Assembly (NCBI GenBank): GCA_949128115.1
Contig: OX421964.1
Location: 53,298,601 to 53,362,600, forward strand
Source of the DNA: Anaspis maculata
Taxonomy: Eukaryota > Arthropoda > Insecta > Coleoptera > Scraptiidae
Length of the DNA stretch: 64,000 nt
Direction: 5' to 3'
This document shows positions 33,156 to 45,157 of this stretch, in pieces. Each line of letters opens with the position of its first letter. The stretch's first letter is position 1. A model generated the notes under the pieces. The model searched no databases and had not been told where the DNA came from. It worked only from the letters and a program-made list of their open reading frames with translations. The position numbers were made by a program, and so were the translations under genes.

Positions 33156-33389
33156 TATGGGTTTACAGCGGTTTACAGATGTTTTCTATTGGTCATCATT
33201 TATTGTTTAACCAGAGCAAGCTATATTTATTTGAAATTGACGTCTTGATACCATTATTTATTATGTTAGCACGACCTCAGCCCCTCCAGCAGCGTCCTGA
33301 TGGAAAGTGGTACGGTACCCTCATAGGGGTGGGTTTGGGTGGAGTATTTATTAATAATTAAAATACGAGGAAGTATTTGTTATCGGCGC

Positions 33390-33770
33390 CCAGCGGACGA
33401 CGGGATGGAGTACGGGCGGACTCCAGAACGATACGGCCAGAGAATAGCGATAGGTACGGCTGCGTTGCCGTTGCGTCGCGTCGTATCCTAGCTGGTCGCG
33501 GGGGCGCCGGTGTCATTAACATTGCCGTAAACAAAACACGCTCGCTCAGCTGGCGGCGATTGTCTCCTCCATAGCCATCTTGGACGCCCCTATTGCGAGG
33601 CGCCGAGCATCGATCCGGCTTAGTGCGCCAAATCAAGTCGCTTGTGCATCATCGCCGTCAGTTTATCAGGGGTCAGTCGAACGCGCCGCAGCCGATCTCT
33701 CTCTGAGGCTGCCTTTGATCTGTCATTTTCATCAATCGCGATTCATCAATGGAGGCTTCACTGCAACCCG
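33390..33770 (+). promoter_or_regulatory. GC-rich candidate promoter and first exon with splice donor
   Basis: A 380-base GC- and CpG-rich island stands out in AT-rich DNA. It contains no TATA box; an initiator-like TCAGTC is at 33673-33678. An ATG at 33749 opens a short frame (MEASLQP) ending at a strong donor, CCCG followed by GTGAGT at 33771. It could be the distal 5' exon of the UBE2Q-like gene: if joined to 58708 the frame would stop before the main ATG and act as an upstream open frame. It could equally belong to another gene whose later exons I cannot see. Confidence 0.45.
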
Positions 33771-35013
33771 GTGAGTTACTATATCCTATGATAATTTTGC
33801 TATATGCCTACGATCTAGTGGGCTTTGGGAAACGTTGTCTCCAATCGGATGGCGGTTCGTTTTCTTTTGTTTTTTTTTTCTTAGTTGACACTCTAGCAAC
33901 TCATGCCGCATCGTCATCATCCAGAGTCCAGAGCCTGCAGACGAGTGATGAAAGCGAACCAACAGTGAATACGGTTGGGGTTGTTAGTAACAACCCCAGT
34001 TGTTAGAATGTTAGAGACATTGGGGATATGGTGCACGGAAGTAGTTGAGTCTGTCGTTGCAGAGACAGTGTGATGATTAGGATTTGAGAATAGTTTTAAA
34101 TGTAAGGAACAGTTTCCTGTGGTGACTTCTTTCTTGGGTAGAATGGTAGACCAGCTGTGTCCTATCATTCTACTGTATTGTGCTATATGGTTCAATTTTG
34201 AATGATGAGCCCAAACTGTAAGTTACGAATTTCGTTTTGCGTTTGATTGATTTTGTTAGTTGTTCGTTCGTTTCTATTATTCTTTAGTGTGGTGTAATGT
34301 TTGAACTCTATAACTGAAGGTATCTTTTTTGCTGACTTTTTTAATCTCCCATCTAATATGAGTACCCCATTTTAGGAATATCTGTTGCCTAATGCGGGAT
34401 TTTGCACCTTTTCACTTTTGAATTTTTTGAACCAATAAATTGTTGAAGATACGTATTCCGCTTCCAAAATCCACCTCTAAGAACATCATCAAGAATGCAA
34501 GTAAGATATTTCTGCAAAAAGTGGAAATCCCTAATTTTGTCAGACTTTTCAAAAAATGTACCCCATATTAGGCGCTTTTCCTCTATCATCGCTCTTAAGA
34601 ATGTTTAATGAAATTCGTTACTATTGTTCAATAGAGACATGTTTCAGTAAACTTTGGTTCAAATTTGAATGGAATCGGTTGAACGGTTTAAAAGTTATGC
34701 AAAAGAAAACTGTTTTTAAAAAACAACTTTGAAGGCCTGTATCTCCGTTATTACAAGTTTACGAAAGTATGTTTATCCAGAAAGTCCCATTATTCCTCAA
34801 TTTTCTATGTCCCTGTACGTTGCATTAATTTCGGGACACCTGTCTACCACAGAACATTTTTTTGGGCAGATTCGAAGCCTACGGAAATAATAATATAAAA
34901 ATCGTTTTTCATTTTAAAAATTATCCCCAAGGGGAAGCCTCCAGAGAGGGGTATGATTTATAATTTATATGTGAACACCCTGCACAAGAAATTGCATTAT
35001 TTTTCGTACAATC
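33771..35013. other. Unassigned DNA after the candidate first exon
   Basis: I see no gene, transposon ends or strong repeat here apart from a small palindrome (GGTTGTTAGTAACAACC) near 33980. Short open frames lack family features. Confidence 0.5.
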
Positions 35014-35298
35014 TAAAGGTGTATTCAATCAGCCTTATTTTAGCCGTGGTTTCAATTTTAGTCGTAAGCGCAGCATCGCTTATTGGCTGTCTTGCCCTTT
35101 AGTCTTATCCTGGTGTAAGATAGATTTGTAAAGGTGCGTTCAGTCAGCTTATTTAGCCGCAAGTTTTAATTTTAACCGTAAGCGCTGCATCCCTTATTGG
35201 CTGTTCTGAGGAGGCTGGTTCATAAGAGCCAATGGACGTCGCTGCGCTTACGACTAAAATTAGAACTTGCGGCTAAATAAGCTGACTGAACGCACCTT
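35014..35298. mobile_element. AAGGTGCG-family MITEs: truncated copy then full copy D
   Basis: A diverged left half (AAAGGTGTATTCAATCAGCC, to about 35100) is followed 30 bases later by a full copy at 35131-35298 with intact inverted ends. The full copy has the same orientation as copy A. Confidence 0.85.
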
Positions 35299-35614
35299 AA
35301 GGCTATTTGAAATTTTAAAGTAGGGTAGGGTGGGGGCGAAGGGGTTGAAGACAAAAATTCGGCAATGTGTCCTAGATGTCCCCCTTAAAAATGGAAATCG
35401 ATCATTCTGTTTTGGCCGGTTTTGGCGTTTCCTGTAAAAAAAATTGGCGGCGAGAAATCTGAGTTTGAAAATGAACACTCTGTAATATGATCATAATCTA
35501 ATATCAAATAATATATCCGGACTCAAAAGAACAACCCTATCATTTCCAGTATCAAATGTGGGTGACAAAAAAAGTTGAACGTTTTTTTTTAACACCTGTA
35601 TACTGAAAGATACA

Positions 35615-35870
35615 GGGCCGTATTCATACCCCGCTTTCAAGCTAAAAGCGCTATTAGAGCGATGTGCATTTAGGGACATTTCTCATATTTCAGTGTTCAA
35701 AAATACATTATTGCGATTGGGAGCGATTGTATGCACCTACTTGATTGCAATAATTGCAATTAATTTGCGAGTTAATTTGTATTTTTGAACACTGAAATAT
35801 GAGAAATGCCCCTAAATGCGCATCGCTCTAATAGCGCTGTTAGCTTAAAAGCGAGGTATGAATACGGCCC
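35615..35870. mobile_element. 256-bp MITE, GGGCCGTATTC family, with ACA duplication
   Basis: The ends GGGCCGTATTCATACCCCGC and GGTATGAATACGGCCC are flanked by ACA on both sides. Two further nested arm pairs (GCTAAAAGCGCTATTAGAGC; ATTTCTCATATTTCAGTG) make nearly the whole element a stem. Confidence 0.85.
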
Positions 35871-36046
35871 ACAGTAAATTTTGGTGTTCAAATTTTAATT
35901 CTACGGGAAAAATGCGAACATTTTTTGTCCCTACCAATTCATTCTATCGGGGAAAATTCTACCAGGGGGGAGGCTTTTTGTTGGATCACCCTGCACATTG
36001 CAAATCTCTCTGACTGTTACTTCACGGGATCCGCGGACTGAGATGC

Positions 36047-36095
36047 CTCCGCACTGATGAGCCCCTAACACGGGGCGAAACACGTGTCTGTGGAG
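36047..36095 (+). ncRNA. Hammerhead ribozyme, complete core
   Basis: All conserved parts are present in order: stem I 5' strand CUCCGCA (36047-36053), CUGAUGA box (36054-36060), stem II GCCCC/GGGGC with loop UAACAC (36061-36076), GAAA box (36077-36080), a loopless ACAC/GUGU stem III, cleavage-site C at 36088 (GUC type), and stem I 3' strand UGUGGAG (36089-36095) pairing with seven bases including one G-U. GGAC at 36035 and GUCC at 36109 may extend stem I. The minimal stem III is typical of retroelement hammerheads thought to cleave as dimers. Host element not identified. Confidence 0.85.
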
Positions 36096-36837
36096 TTCTG
36101 GTTTGGTGGTCCGGTGTTATGGTAGTCGGGCAGCTTTGTTTTATTACACCCACATCACAATGATGTAAATTTCATATCATTTCCAATTCGTATCGCGCCA
36201 AAAAAGACACTATGATAATTTTTTAATCAAGCCGCACGTACGGCCGAGAAAATCATCCGTTCTGTTTTCCTGCCCACCGCCGCTTGTTTGCTTGGCTTCT
36301 TGCTTTCCCAAGTCTTAACTCCACTCCACACCATAAACTCTTGTTTTCCTCGGCTTCAAGTTTCTTTTTGTGCAGCACTTAACGAAATTAAATGGAGGAC
36401 GCAGACCGCCCAAGCGGCAAGGTCACCGCCAGGGATGCCAGAAAAAGTGTTGAAAATAGAAGCAAGGGTTGAGGGTTAATTTTCGTATCCTACGCGAACA
36501 CAGTGAGATCGGACCCTGGTTCCCATGCGCCTGTCGCACAAATCTGTCGCCCACCTCTTGCTCTCCCATACTTTATTTCCAGAATTTCAGCAGCAGAGCA
36601 TAGTGGGAAACTGGGAAAACGATAGATTAATTCACCATCAGGGTCTTAGTTCTTTTTTTTTTTCTTCCTTTCTCTGTTTATTTGGCGTGGTGGAATATTT
36701 TATGATAATGCTTTTTCCGCATCGATATAATCCTGGCATTGTGCCTGGATATGGTGGAACTGTGAAAGCACTTTTCCGGATACAGATTACGTAGGTAAGG
36801 AACCCCATTATTCTTTATTATCATATCTACCTACATA

Positions 36838-37828
36838 CAGGATGGCCCAACGAAAACAGAACAGAGGGGTTTCAAGGCATTTCACCTCATTTTTTTGAAA
36901 AAAGCTCGAACAGGTCGATTTTTATATTGAGGGGGACATCTGAAACATACATTGGCGGATTTCTATCTTCAGCCCCCTCACCCCCACCCGCCTCAACTTT
37001 GAAATTTCAAATGACACCACCCACTTTGCGATACATCAAATTGAAGAGAATTAAACTCCCCCCCTTTTTCCTAAAATTGTCAGAGTTTCCAATGTAATAT
37101 TTTTGATCTCTTAATTCTCTTCAGTACAGTCAACGACATCCTGCACAGCATCGAGAAATAAAATTTTCTGTGTGAAAAGTGTCACCCAAACTCACCCCTT
37201 CACTCCCCCACCTCAACTTCAAAATCTAAAATGACACCACCTACTTTGTGATACATCAAATCGAAGGGAATTGAATTCGCTTCCTGAATCAAATATTTTA
37301 AGAATTTTCAAGAAGCCCCCTTTCCCCCTAAAATGTTCAATTTATCAGAAGAGGGGTTGAAAATTTCAAAAAAATTGTTTTCAGAAAGATAAATCAATAT
37401 CCTTTCATTCGATGTATCACAAAGTAGGTGGTGTCTGTTGAGTTTTGAAATTGGGGTGGGGGAGAGGAAAGGGGTTAATTTGGGTAACACTTTTCTCCAC
37501 CGAAAATTTTCTCCTTAGATGTCGAGGATATAAAATGGGACAGTCAGAGAAATTTAGGAAGATGGGAGGTGGGGTTGAAAATTTTGAAAATATTTTTTTC
37601 AGGAAAAGAATTTGATTCTCTTTGATTTGATGTATCGCAAAGTAGATGCTGTCATTTGAAATTCCAAAGTTGAGGTGGGTAGGGGTGAGGGAGCTGAAGA
37701 TAGATATTTGCCAATGTATGTTTCAGATGTCCCCCTCGATATAAAAATCGACCTGTCTGAGCTTTTTTCGAAAAAATAATGTGAAATGCCCGAAAACCCC
37801 TCTGTTCTGTTTTCGTTGGGCCACCCTG
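36838..37828. mobile_element. ~990-bp palindrome, CAGGGTGG ends with TA flanks
   Basis: The left end CAGGATGGCCCAACGAAAAC and right end GTTTTCGTTGGGCCACCCTG are inverted; arms of roughly 450-480 bases pair throughout, including ATCTGAAACATACATTGGC-type and CGATACATCAAAT segments. TA flanks both ends. Overlapping frames on the right arm are arm sequence, not genes. Confidence 0.85.
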
Positions 37829-37895
37829 TATATACATGCATGTTTTTTCCAAGTTCTCTTTCTAGCAGCTTTTACTTTTAATTTCAAAAGGAAAA

Positions 37896-38041
37896 GTACA
37901 GTTGTGATATAATTTATTGGTACGGCTGCAATTATCAAATCGGCGATGTCAAGTCATCGAGACATGAAAACGGCCTGAAATGTCTAGAATTCGCCTATTT
38001 GATAGTTGTAGCCGTGCCAATAAATTATATCACAACTGTAC
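37896..38041. mobile_element. 146-bp MITE with 45-bp arms
   Basis: GTACAGTTGTGATATAATTT and AAATTATATCACAACTGTAC are exact complements, continuing through TATTGGTACGGCTGC. TA lies at both junctions. Confidence 0.85.
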
Positions 38042-39091
38042 CTCCAACTTTTATCAACGAAATTTGCAAATGATTTGAAGTGGATGACCTGGCTACACTT
38101 ATGTCCGGTAGCTCAATGCTAGTTGAAATAATTGTGCAAATTTCTGTGTGTTAACTTCGAACTTGGTTTGGTTGTCACGGATTTAATTGTTGCAACAAGA
38201 ATTTCCACAGCAATAAAACTAAGCTTGAAGTTAAATTCGCACTGAGCCCCCGACCTTATATTACAACGAATTATTGAGCGCTGAGTAACAGGACCTTTTT
38301 CCATATTTTTGTAAACAAATTCCATCAGTCCGTCACATTATTCTTGTGTTCTGTTCTGATGTAGATGGTTATTTATAACATGTGATAAGGATGATACTGT
38401 TCAATATTTTCGGATAGAGCTTTCCAATTTCACCTGTTAGGTTTCGTCTATGGAGGCAGCACATTTCCGAATCAAAGCTGGCAGGTCAAAATGAAATTGC
38501 AGTGTGTGAATCATGAGGAAAAGGCTCGGTAACGTCTTTCAGAGCTGTGTGCTTGTGCCCTCTTAGTTCATTCTAAATCCTCAGTCCCTAATCTGACCTG
38601 AATGGGACGGCACGGCCTTATAGCTGGCTAGCGGGGAAAAGAAAACTGGCTCACATTTGGATTCATGTCGGAATCAAACGTTTTTAACGTTTTGATAAAT
38701 TTTAGAGCTTCCAATGGGTCAGAGACATAGAACAAAATTGAACCACTACAGTTAGGAAAATGCTCCAATAGTATCAGAAAAATGTTGAACAAAAGGCCTT
38801 TTGAGGCCTCTTATTTTTGTAAATCTGAAAGGACAAAGGGTGGCATTTAAAGCCCGAAGTCAGTAACAATTTTTTGTAAACTCTCTAAAAAAAAAATAAT
38901 TTCTTATACAGAGTGAGGTAGGTATGCTATTTTGAAAATCTGTATTCTCTAAAAACACCGGCCAAAGGTTTCAGAAGTACCCAGACTGATGTATAGCAAC
39001 AAATAACATGATTCGTTTCCATAAAAATCCTTATGTATACATTTTTGAAGAAAACTGGACTTTTGAAATTCATGACTCACCCTGTAGGTAT
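38042..39091. other. Unassigned DNA
   Basis: AT-rich DNA with no recognised gene, transposon ends or strong repeat. It ends at a CACCCTG-type terminus just before the solo LTR. Confidence 0.5.
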
Positions 39092-39634
39092 TGTTACGTA
39101 TGTCGCGGACGGATTCGATTATAATTGAGACGATCGTTTCAAAACCCACACTGTTTATTACTGCGTACTACAATAAATACACGCCAACAATTGGCGCACT
39201 TGGAATCTACTTGGAGCATCTACTTGGAATATGCAAGGTTACTACTTAGCTTTCTATCCGCTATCTATCGCCTTGTATTTAATACTGACTGCCTAAGTGG
39301 ACGACGGTGCTTTATATATCTCTCCGATTAGTGTTCCCAAACTTTTCATCGTCCTCCAGCAAATTCCACAGTGAGCCAGCATACGATTTCTAGACGACTC
39401 CCGAATAATCACACACCTTTCGCGTGCTTCCCGTGTGTTCTGGAATGTCAGCAGCTCCGCAAATTCGGCTGATGTTTTCTGATCGACCGTTGAAGTCTCC
39501 CCATGCAATTTCAATGGCAAGCTATCACTTATATTGCGGAAATGTCCAGAGCTCCGCACTTGTACACTGCGACCTAATGAGAAGAGGAAGAGTCTAGAAA
39601 GATCGCGTGTTATCCAGAATCGCCGCTCGTAACA
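39092..39634 (-). mobile_element. Solo LTR of an LTR retrotransposon (~543 bp)
   Basis: The block begins TGTTACG and ends CGTAACA, a 7-bp inverted terminus with TG...CA. On the minus strand a TATA box (GATATATAAAGC, near 39310-39321) is followed about 150 bases later by AATAAA (near 39158), the U3-R order of an LTR. Flanks GTAT and CTAT differ in one base, so a 4-bp target duplication is only nearly intact. No internal region or second LTR is present. The family is probably Ty3/gypsy-like, by terminus only. Confidence 0.6.
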
Positions 39635-40769
39635 CTATGATGGATAAAACATTCAACCGAGCATTCAACGGTCCTAGAATTTTTCTCGTGTTTTTTTCCA
39701 AAAGTGTTCTCGAAAATCATTCGAGATAACGAAGATAAAGGGGCTTGAAGTCTTGCTCTTTGAAGCCCCCATAGTTCCAAAAATTGAAACCTTGATTTGT
39801 TTTCAATACGTTTCTGACACTTTTGAAGCAGGGCACTTTCTTTTGAGGAAATTGCCCTGCTTTTTTTTACGGCGGGTGTTTCAAGTCTTTCCTATTAGTT
39901 TGTTCCTAGGTCTCATACTGTTGAAGTGAATCAAAACTTTTGCTTATTACTTATTGACTGCTAATACTGCTGTTGATGGGGTCATTTTGAGGATAACGTT
40001 ACGTTGATTGAATTATTGTTGGACAACAAACAAGGAAGGAAATCTTGTTATGTGCAGTATAACAACTGATGCAGATAATTGTTAATTTTGTTTTGTTACA
40101 CGCCTACCTACGCCACAAAACGAACAGTAGGTACTTATAGCAAATGATACAGATAGAAATTCAATTACGTTGAAACGCAAGACGCAAGCCGTGCAAACCT
40201 CTATTAATATAATGCTCATCAAAGAACTCGTCGTTTTGCAATTTTCACAGAAAGAAAACGTTGTGTTACTGACGGAAGCCTATAATTTAAACACATCAAT
40301 AATTCCGTCTATAACATGCATGAATGACGCAAATGCAAATCTTTCGAGCATTTCTAATGCATTTCTCTAGCCTCCAAAGAAAATAGCTATGACAACCGCT
40401 TTGTTTGTCCATCCGCCCATGGTTGTAAGTTGTAAGTGTTGTAACTTCTTCGAGCGGTATAATCTCTGGATATGATTTCGCTCAATCAGGGGCGGCGGAA
40501 TTGCATAAATATTGGGGGGGGGGGCACATACGAATATGGAATATATTGAGATGCAGTGGGTGGCAAACTCCCCATTTTTTTTTTCAAACTCGAAGGGTTT
40601 CACGCTTACATTGTTCTCCTTAGCAGTTAACAAAATCCAGTTTTATTATATTTGACCCCTAAAAAGTAAATCCTAAAGATAACTGATACCGATTTTATTG
40701 CAATTCTACAAAATTAATCTAAAAATAACTGAAGAAAAAACACAAAAAAATACTCAAGAAATATGAAAA
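39635..40769. other. Unassigned DNA
   Basis: No gene or repeat recognised. It contains a short palindrome (GCAGGGCA...TGCCCTGC, near 39828-39860) and a G-run at 40516-40525. Confidence 0.5.
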
Positions 40770-41790
40770 ATATTCGGCTCTGTTACTAAACAGCGCGAGC
40801 CAAAACGGCGAGCGATAAAATCACGCGGAACTAATAGCGCCGGACAAAACCGCGCTGGGATAAATTGGCGCCGGACAAAACAGCGCTAAGATCAAATAGC
40901 GCCGGGCAAAACAACGCCAGGATTAAACAGCGCTACGACACAAGAGCGTGCGGCAAAATAGCGTGCGACAAAATCGCGCGGAACTAACGACGCAGGACAA
41001 GACAGCGCCAATATAAAATAACGATGCGACCAAACAGCGCTAGGATGAGATGGCGCCGGGCAAAATAGCGCAGAACAAAATAGATAGGTATATACAAAAT
41101 AGGTTTGTTCATTTACGCTTCTCATTGACCTGATTAGTTTGAGATTTCTGATGGAACAAATCTGATAGCGTCGAACAAGGACCGTTCCAACCCTGAACTT
41201 TTTATCTGAACCTGTATGAGAGGTTACTTCACCTCACTGCAAAAGCGTCAGAACACAAGAAAATTAAAAACTTGGCAATAAGGATTTGTTCTCGACGATT
41301 TATGTCAAAGTTCCAGTAGTAGACACATTGGAATAATTAATTCTGGGCTCCATACTCCATATAATCATACCATGAAGTCAGTGGTTGGCATTACCGTATA
41401 ATAGTACCTACTTCTATCCATAAACACATGTGATATCTTCCACTGGACTGTTGATAATTGTTTTATTGACGGTCAAGTACCAAGTAGGTAATTCCTTTTT
41501 TACCCTGGCGCCATTTTGTCCGACGCTATTTTATCCTAGCGATGTTTTGTCTTAGCGCTATTTTATTCAAGCGCTTTTTCATCCTGTGCGCTATTTTGTC
41601 TGGCGCTGTTTGATCCGACGCTATTCCATCCTGGCGCTGTTTTACCCGGCGCTGTTTTCTCCTAGCGCCGTTTTATCCTAGCGCTGTTTTTTCCAGCGCT
41701 CTTTTGTCCGGCGCCCTTTTGTCCGGTGTCCGGCGCTATTATGTACATTGCTGTTTATATTAGTAACAGAGGAACAGAGCCAAAATATTC
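40770..41790. mobile_element. ~1.0-kb element with arms made of ~15-bp GCGC repeats
   Basis: The outer inverted ends share AATATT, GGCTCTGTT and TTACTAA. The left arm (about 40790-41090) is some 19 degenerate units of 15-16 bases of the form AAAACAGCGCCGGAC. The right arm (about 41505-41750) is about 16 units of the inverse form GCGCTATTTTGTCCG. The 410-base centre contains a fragment of the 19885 element. No transposase is present. Confidence 0.75.
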
Positions 41791-44674
41791 AGCTTCTTAC
41801 CAGTTTTATTTTTATTGTGTTGTGTACTTTTCATCTTACTGTTGTATTTTCACTTTCTGCATCTTAGATCCGGTTAGGAACCCATCGATGTTTCTTTGAA
41901 AGCCCTACATTTCAACAATACACCTACAAATAACTATAATGTCCGAAATAACAACAATTTGCAATAATAATTTTGGAATATGAACTATGTATTTTGAAAG
42001 AATGCGCGAGGCTTTTTTTTATAATTTCACCACTCCCACTGATGCTCAGTACCTACTAGAAGAATGCCCTCTTGCGAGTAGAGTCACAGTTCACACTGTG
42101 AGGGACTGGGGGCTTTTGGACTTGTTTATGTTGAACGCATTTCCTACAAACATATTCTCTGCTTCGGCTCGGAAATCAAACGCCCTTAGGGATGAAGGTC
42201 CATACTCAATATAAGCAAATAAATTAAGGTCAGCGTCCCTGGCAGAGATAAATATGAAATGAACTCCACTGCTCTCATCAGTCAACAATGGGAAGTTTTC
42301 GCTGCCACAGTCTTCTGATTGACCCTTTCAAGTCGGTTATTTTCCCATCATCATGAGGGTGGCTAGGAGGAAGGGGAAGAGATCCGTGATTTTCCTCGAT
42401 ATTGTTCCATTTATAACACACGCATTATGACCTTGAACAAGACGAAGCTTCCAATACTTGGAGGCTGGGAGCCTGTAGGTGGGCCGTACATAATCGATGT
42501 TTGCCAGACTAGATTTTTTGCGTTATTGCAGGGGACGTTAGTATGAGAAAAATGACATTCGCGATTTTCTCACCATCCTCCTCCTCCTTAGACCCAACGA
42601 GACTGATGATGTCGACGGTACCTTGAAATTCATTACCTAAATCGATACCTATAGGAGGAAACGATAATATGGCGGGTCTTTTGGAACGATGATCTTGGCG
42701 CTTGCATGTTTATGGACCATGAATAGGGGATGTCCGGGGTTAATAGGTGCTTATCTTAAACGGCCTGGTGTTTTATAGGTACATATAGCGCCTTCACGAA
42801 CGTAATAAGTTGAGTTTCGTATCAATATCAAAAGACGAGAAATTGGGTGGTATGATTAAAAGAAGTATTTACTCTTACTTCAAGTAGAAGCTTTTACTTC
42901 GTAGTATTTTGTGAAGCATAATCCTATACATGAAGTAAATACTCCTATAAAAAGTAAGTACTTCGCCTAGAAGTTGTTACTACAGTGATAAACTTGAACG
43001 TTAAGTCACCCGAAAAGTTTTTCGTTCTGAACGTGATCCTGGTGTTGAATCCATTTTGTGGCCAGTATAAGTTTGAGTAAAGACAAAGAAAGTGCCAGAA
43101 AAAACGCTGTAGCAAAAAGCGAGTAATATAAGGATCTGCAGATGGCCTCTGTGATGCTCTTGCAGGACCGCAAAATTTTGCGGGACAAGGGGAAGGCCCC
43201 AGGAATAAAAGCAAAAAAGATAATGCAGTCGCTGAAATTGCAGAAATGTATAGTGGCAACATCAAAAATAAGAATTTCAATACAAAAAAGGTGGGTTTCA
43301 AACAATTTTATCTGCGACTTCTTTGATAATTTTTCAAACATTATTTATGAACTCCCAAGTCTGCAAGTCTGCCCCAAGCCAACTTGAAAACCGGGATTGC
43401 CTAAACGTCTGAGGAAAATCTCCATGATAGGGCGAAGGGCGGCAGGTTCAGTAGAACCATTAAGTGAGAAATTATGAAGAGGCGCAACCTGAATTTTTTT
43501 AGAAGTTGAGAGCAAACTGACATCGGAATAAAGTCCTTCCACTTTTTAATATTGATATCAATAAGAAAGGATCCGCTGCAGAGCTAGTGATTAAAGTTGC
43601 TTCTACTGTGGCGTCATCTGGCCGGTCAATACCAAAAGGTTATTACGGTAGCGCCTCTTTGTATATTATTTACTTCACTCACCAATTGAACTTGATTAGA
43701 TACGCCTCACCGACAGTTCTACAAGACCTAGACATACCTACTCGTCTCCGCCACTTCAGCATTGATAGTTTAAAGTTATTGCTTCTCCTACATGATTGTG
43801 ATACATACCCACTTGGAAGTTCATGGTAAATGTATCGAGAACGAATAAAGGGGCCTGTAGGGAATGTAGCGAATCCGCGCTGCTAATGTCGTGTACATAA
43901 CAACGTCACATACTTCAGGCTCCTACGTTAACGAGCCGTTAGATTAAATTGAACTTTAATTAGACGCACGGCCATAAACAACATTATTTTGATTCTGCCA
44001 CTCAACGCAAAGCAATCCTCCCATAAAATTGAAAATTCCTGACCTATCTGTGTTCCATTATATGTCAGCGCTATTAAACACTTCCACCAATTACAATCTC
44101 CCCCCCCCCCCTCCCTCATCCATATTGTTTTTCTACTGTGCACTGCAAATTTTGAAAAATAAACCGAGTAAGTAGATGTATAATAGTGAATAATATGAAT
44201 AATGAATTTAATTACCTAAACCCTCGGTTGGCGCGGATGGCCTTCAAGCAGGTCTCTGCAACTGAAAACAAATAATAAAGTAAGTTCTCACGGGGTGCGT
44301 TATAAAGCCGCGAACATTTTCCGTGATGCACTTAGAAAAAAGTGATACTGAAGACGGTTCTAATTAATCAGATAGGAATTGGTTCCAAATTTTATTAAAA
44401 TCGGTTGACTTGTGTAAAGTTAATATGGCGGGCCAAGATGGAAGTGAATCGTAAAACCAAGCTCTAAATCATAAATAATTATAAGAGACGCAAGTGTGTT
44501 TCAAATTTCATCAAAATCGGTTCATTTATAGAAAACTTCATTATAGGCGGGCCAAGATGGCAGCCATTCGTAAAGCCGTTTTCTAAATCATGAAGCATCA
44601 TACGGAATGAAGTCAATAATGTCGTTGAAAATTCAAAATTTTCGAAAATAGCCGGCGCACGAATATTTATTTTA
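41791..44674. other. Unassigned DNA
   Basis: I found no convincing gene. A frame of 118 aa on the minus strand and several of 70-80 aa lack recognisable domains or splice context. A C-run lies at 44101-44112, and GAAGTA-rich sequence at 42860-42970 forms a weak imperfect repeat. Confidence 0.45.
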
Positions 44675-45045
44675 TCCATGACTTTTCATAACCAGTTTCA
44701 TTTTTGATCCTCAGACCGTAAACACCCTGTATTGCCTGTATACCTCGCGTGGACATCCTGCCCGAAACGAGTCGCTTACCTCCGGTTCCACCAAACTTTG
44801 ATCAACGAATTAAACTCATCACTCTCATAGTAACTACGCAACTGGCCATGCTGTTGGCTGGTGCATAGCAACTATCAGCGTGCGTGATAGATTTGAACCG
44901 CTCATAAAACACTACGTCGAGCACTACGCTAGCCACTCGTTTCGGGCAGGGTGTCTACGCGAGGTATACAGGCAATACAGGGAGTTTGTTTACGGTCTAA
45001 GGGTCGAAAATGAAACTGGTTATGACAGGTCATGGATGTTGACTA
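44675..45045. mobile_element. ~370-bp inverted-repeat element
   Basis: The arms, about 100 bases each, include CATGACTTTTCATAACCAG, ACCGTAAACACCCTGTATTG and ATACCTCGCG...GGACATCCTGCCCGAAACGA (in pieces), all found inverted between 44935 and 45045. The loop holds no gene. Confidence 0.75.
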
Positions 45046-45157
45046 TTTTTTGTTCTACATCCGGCAATAAGTACTAAAACCTTTAATTTTTCTACACAAA
45101 GTATAGGCTTGATTTCAATAAATGCCACCTTTAGTTGGCCTCCAAGATCTCCTCTTA

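Noticed and set aside
40790..41750. CRISPR-like array of short regular repeats
   Set aside because: The units are contiguous degenerate 15-16-mers without distinct spacers, arranged as inverted arms in eukaryotic DNA.
42270..42300. CTGATGAGAGC on the minus strand as a hammerhead
   Set aside because: No paired stem II and no GAAA motif downstream.
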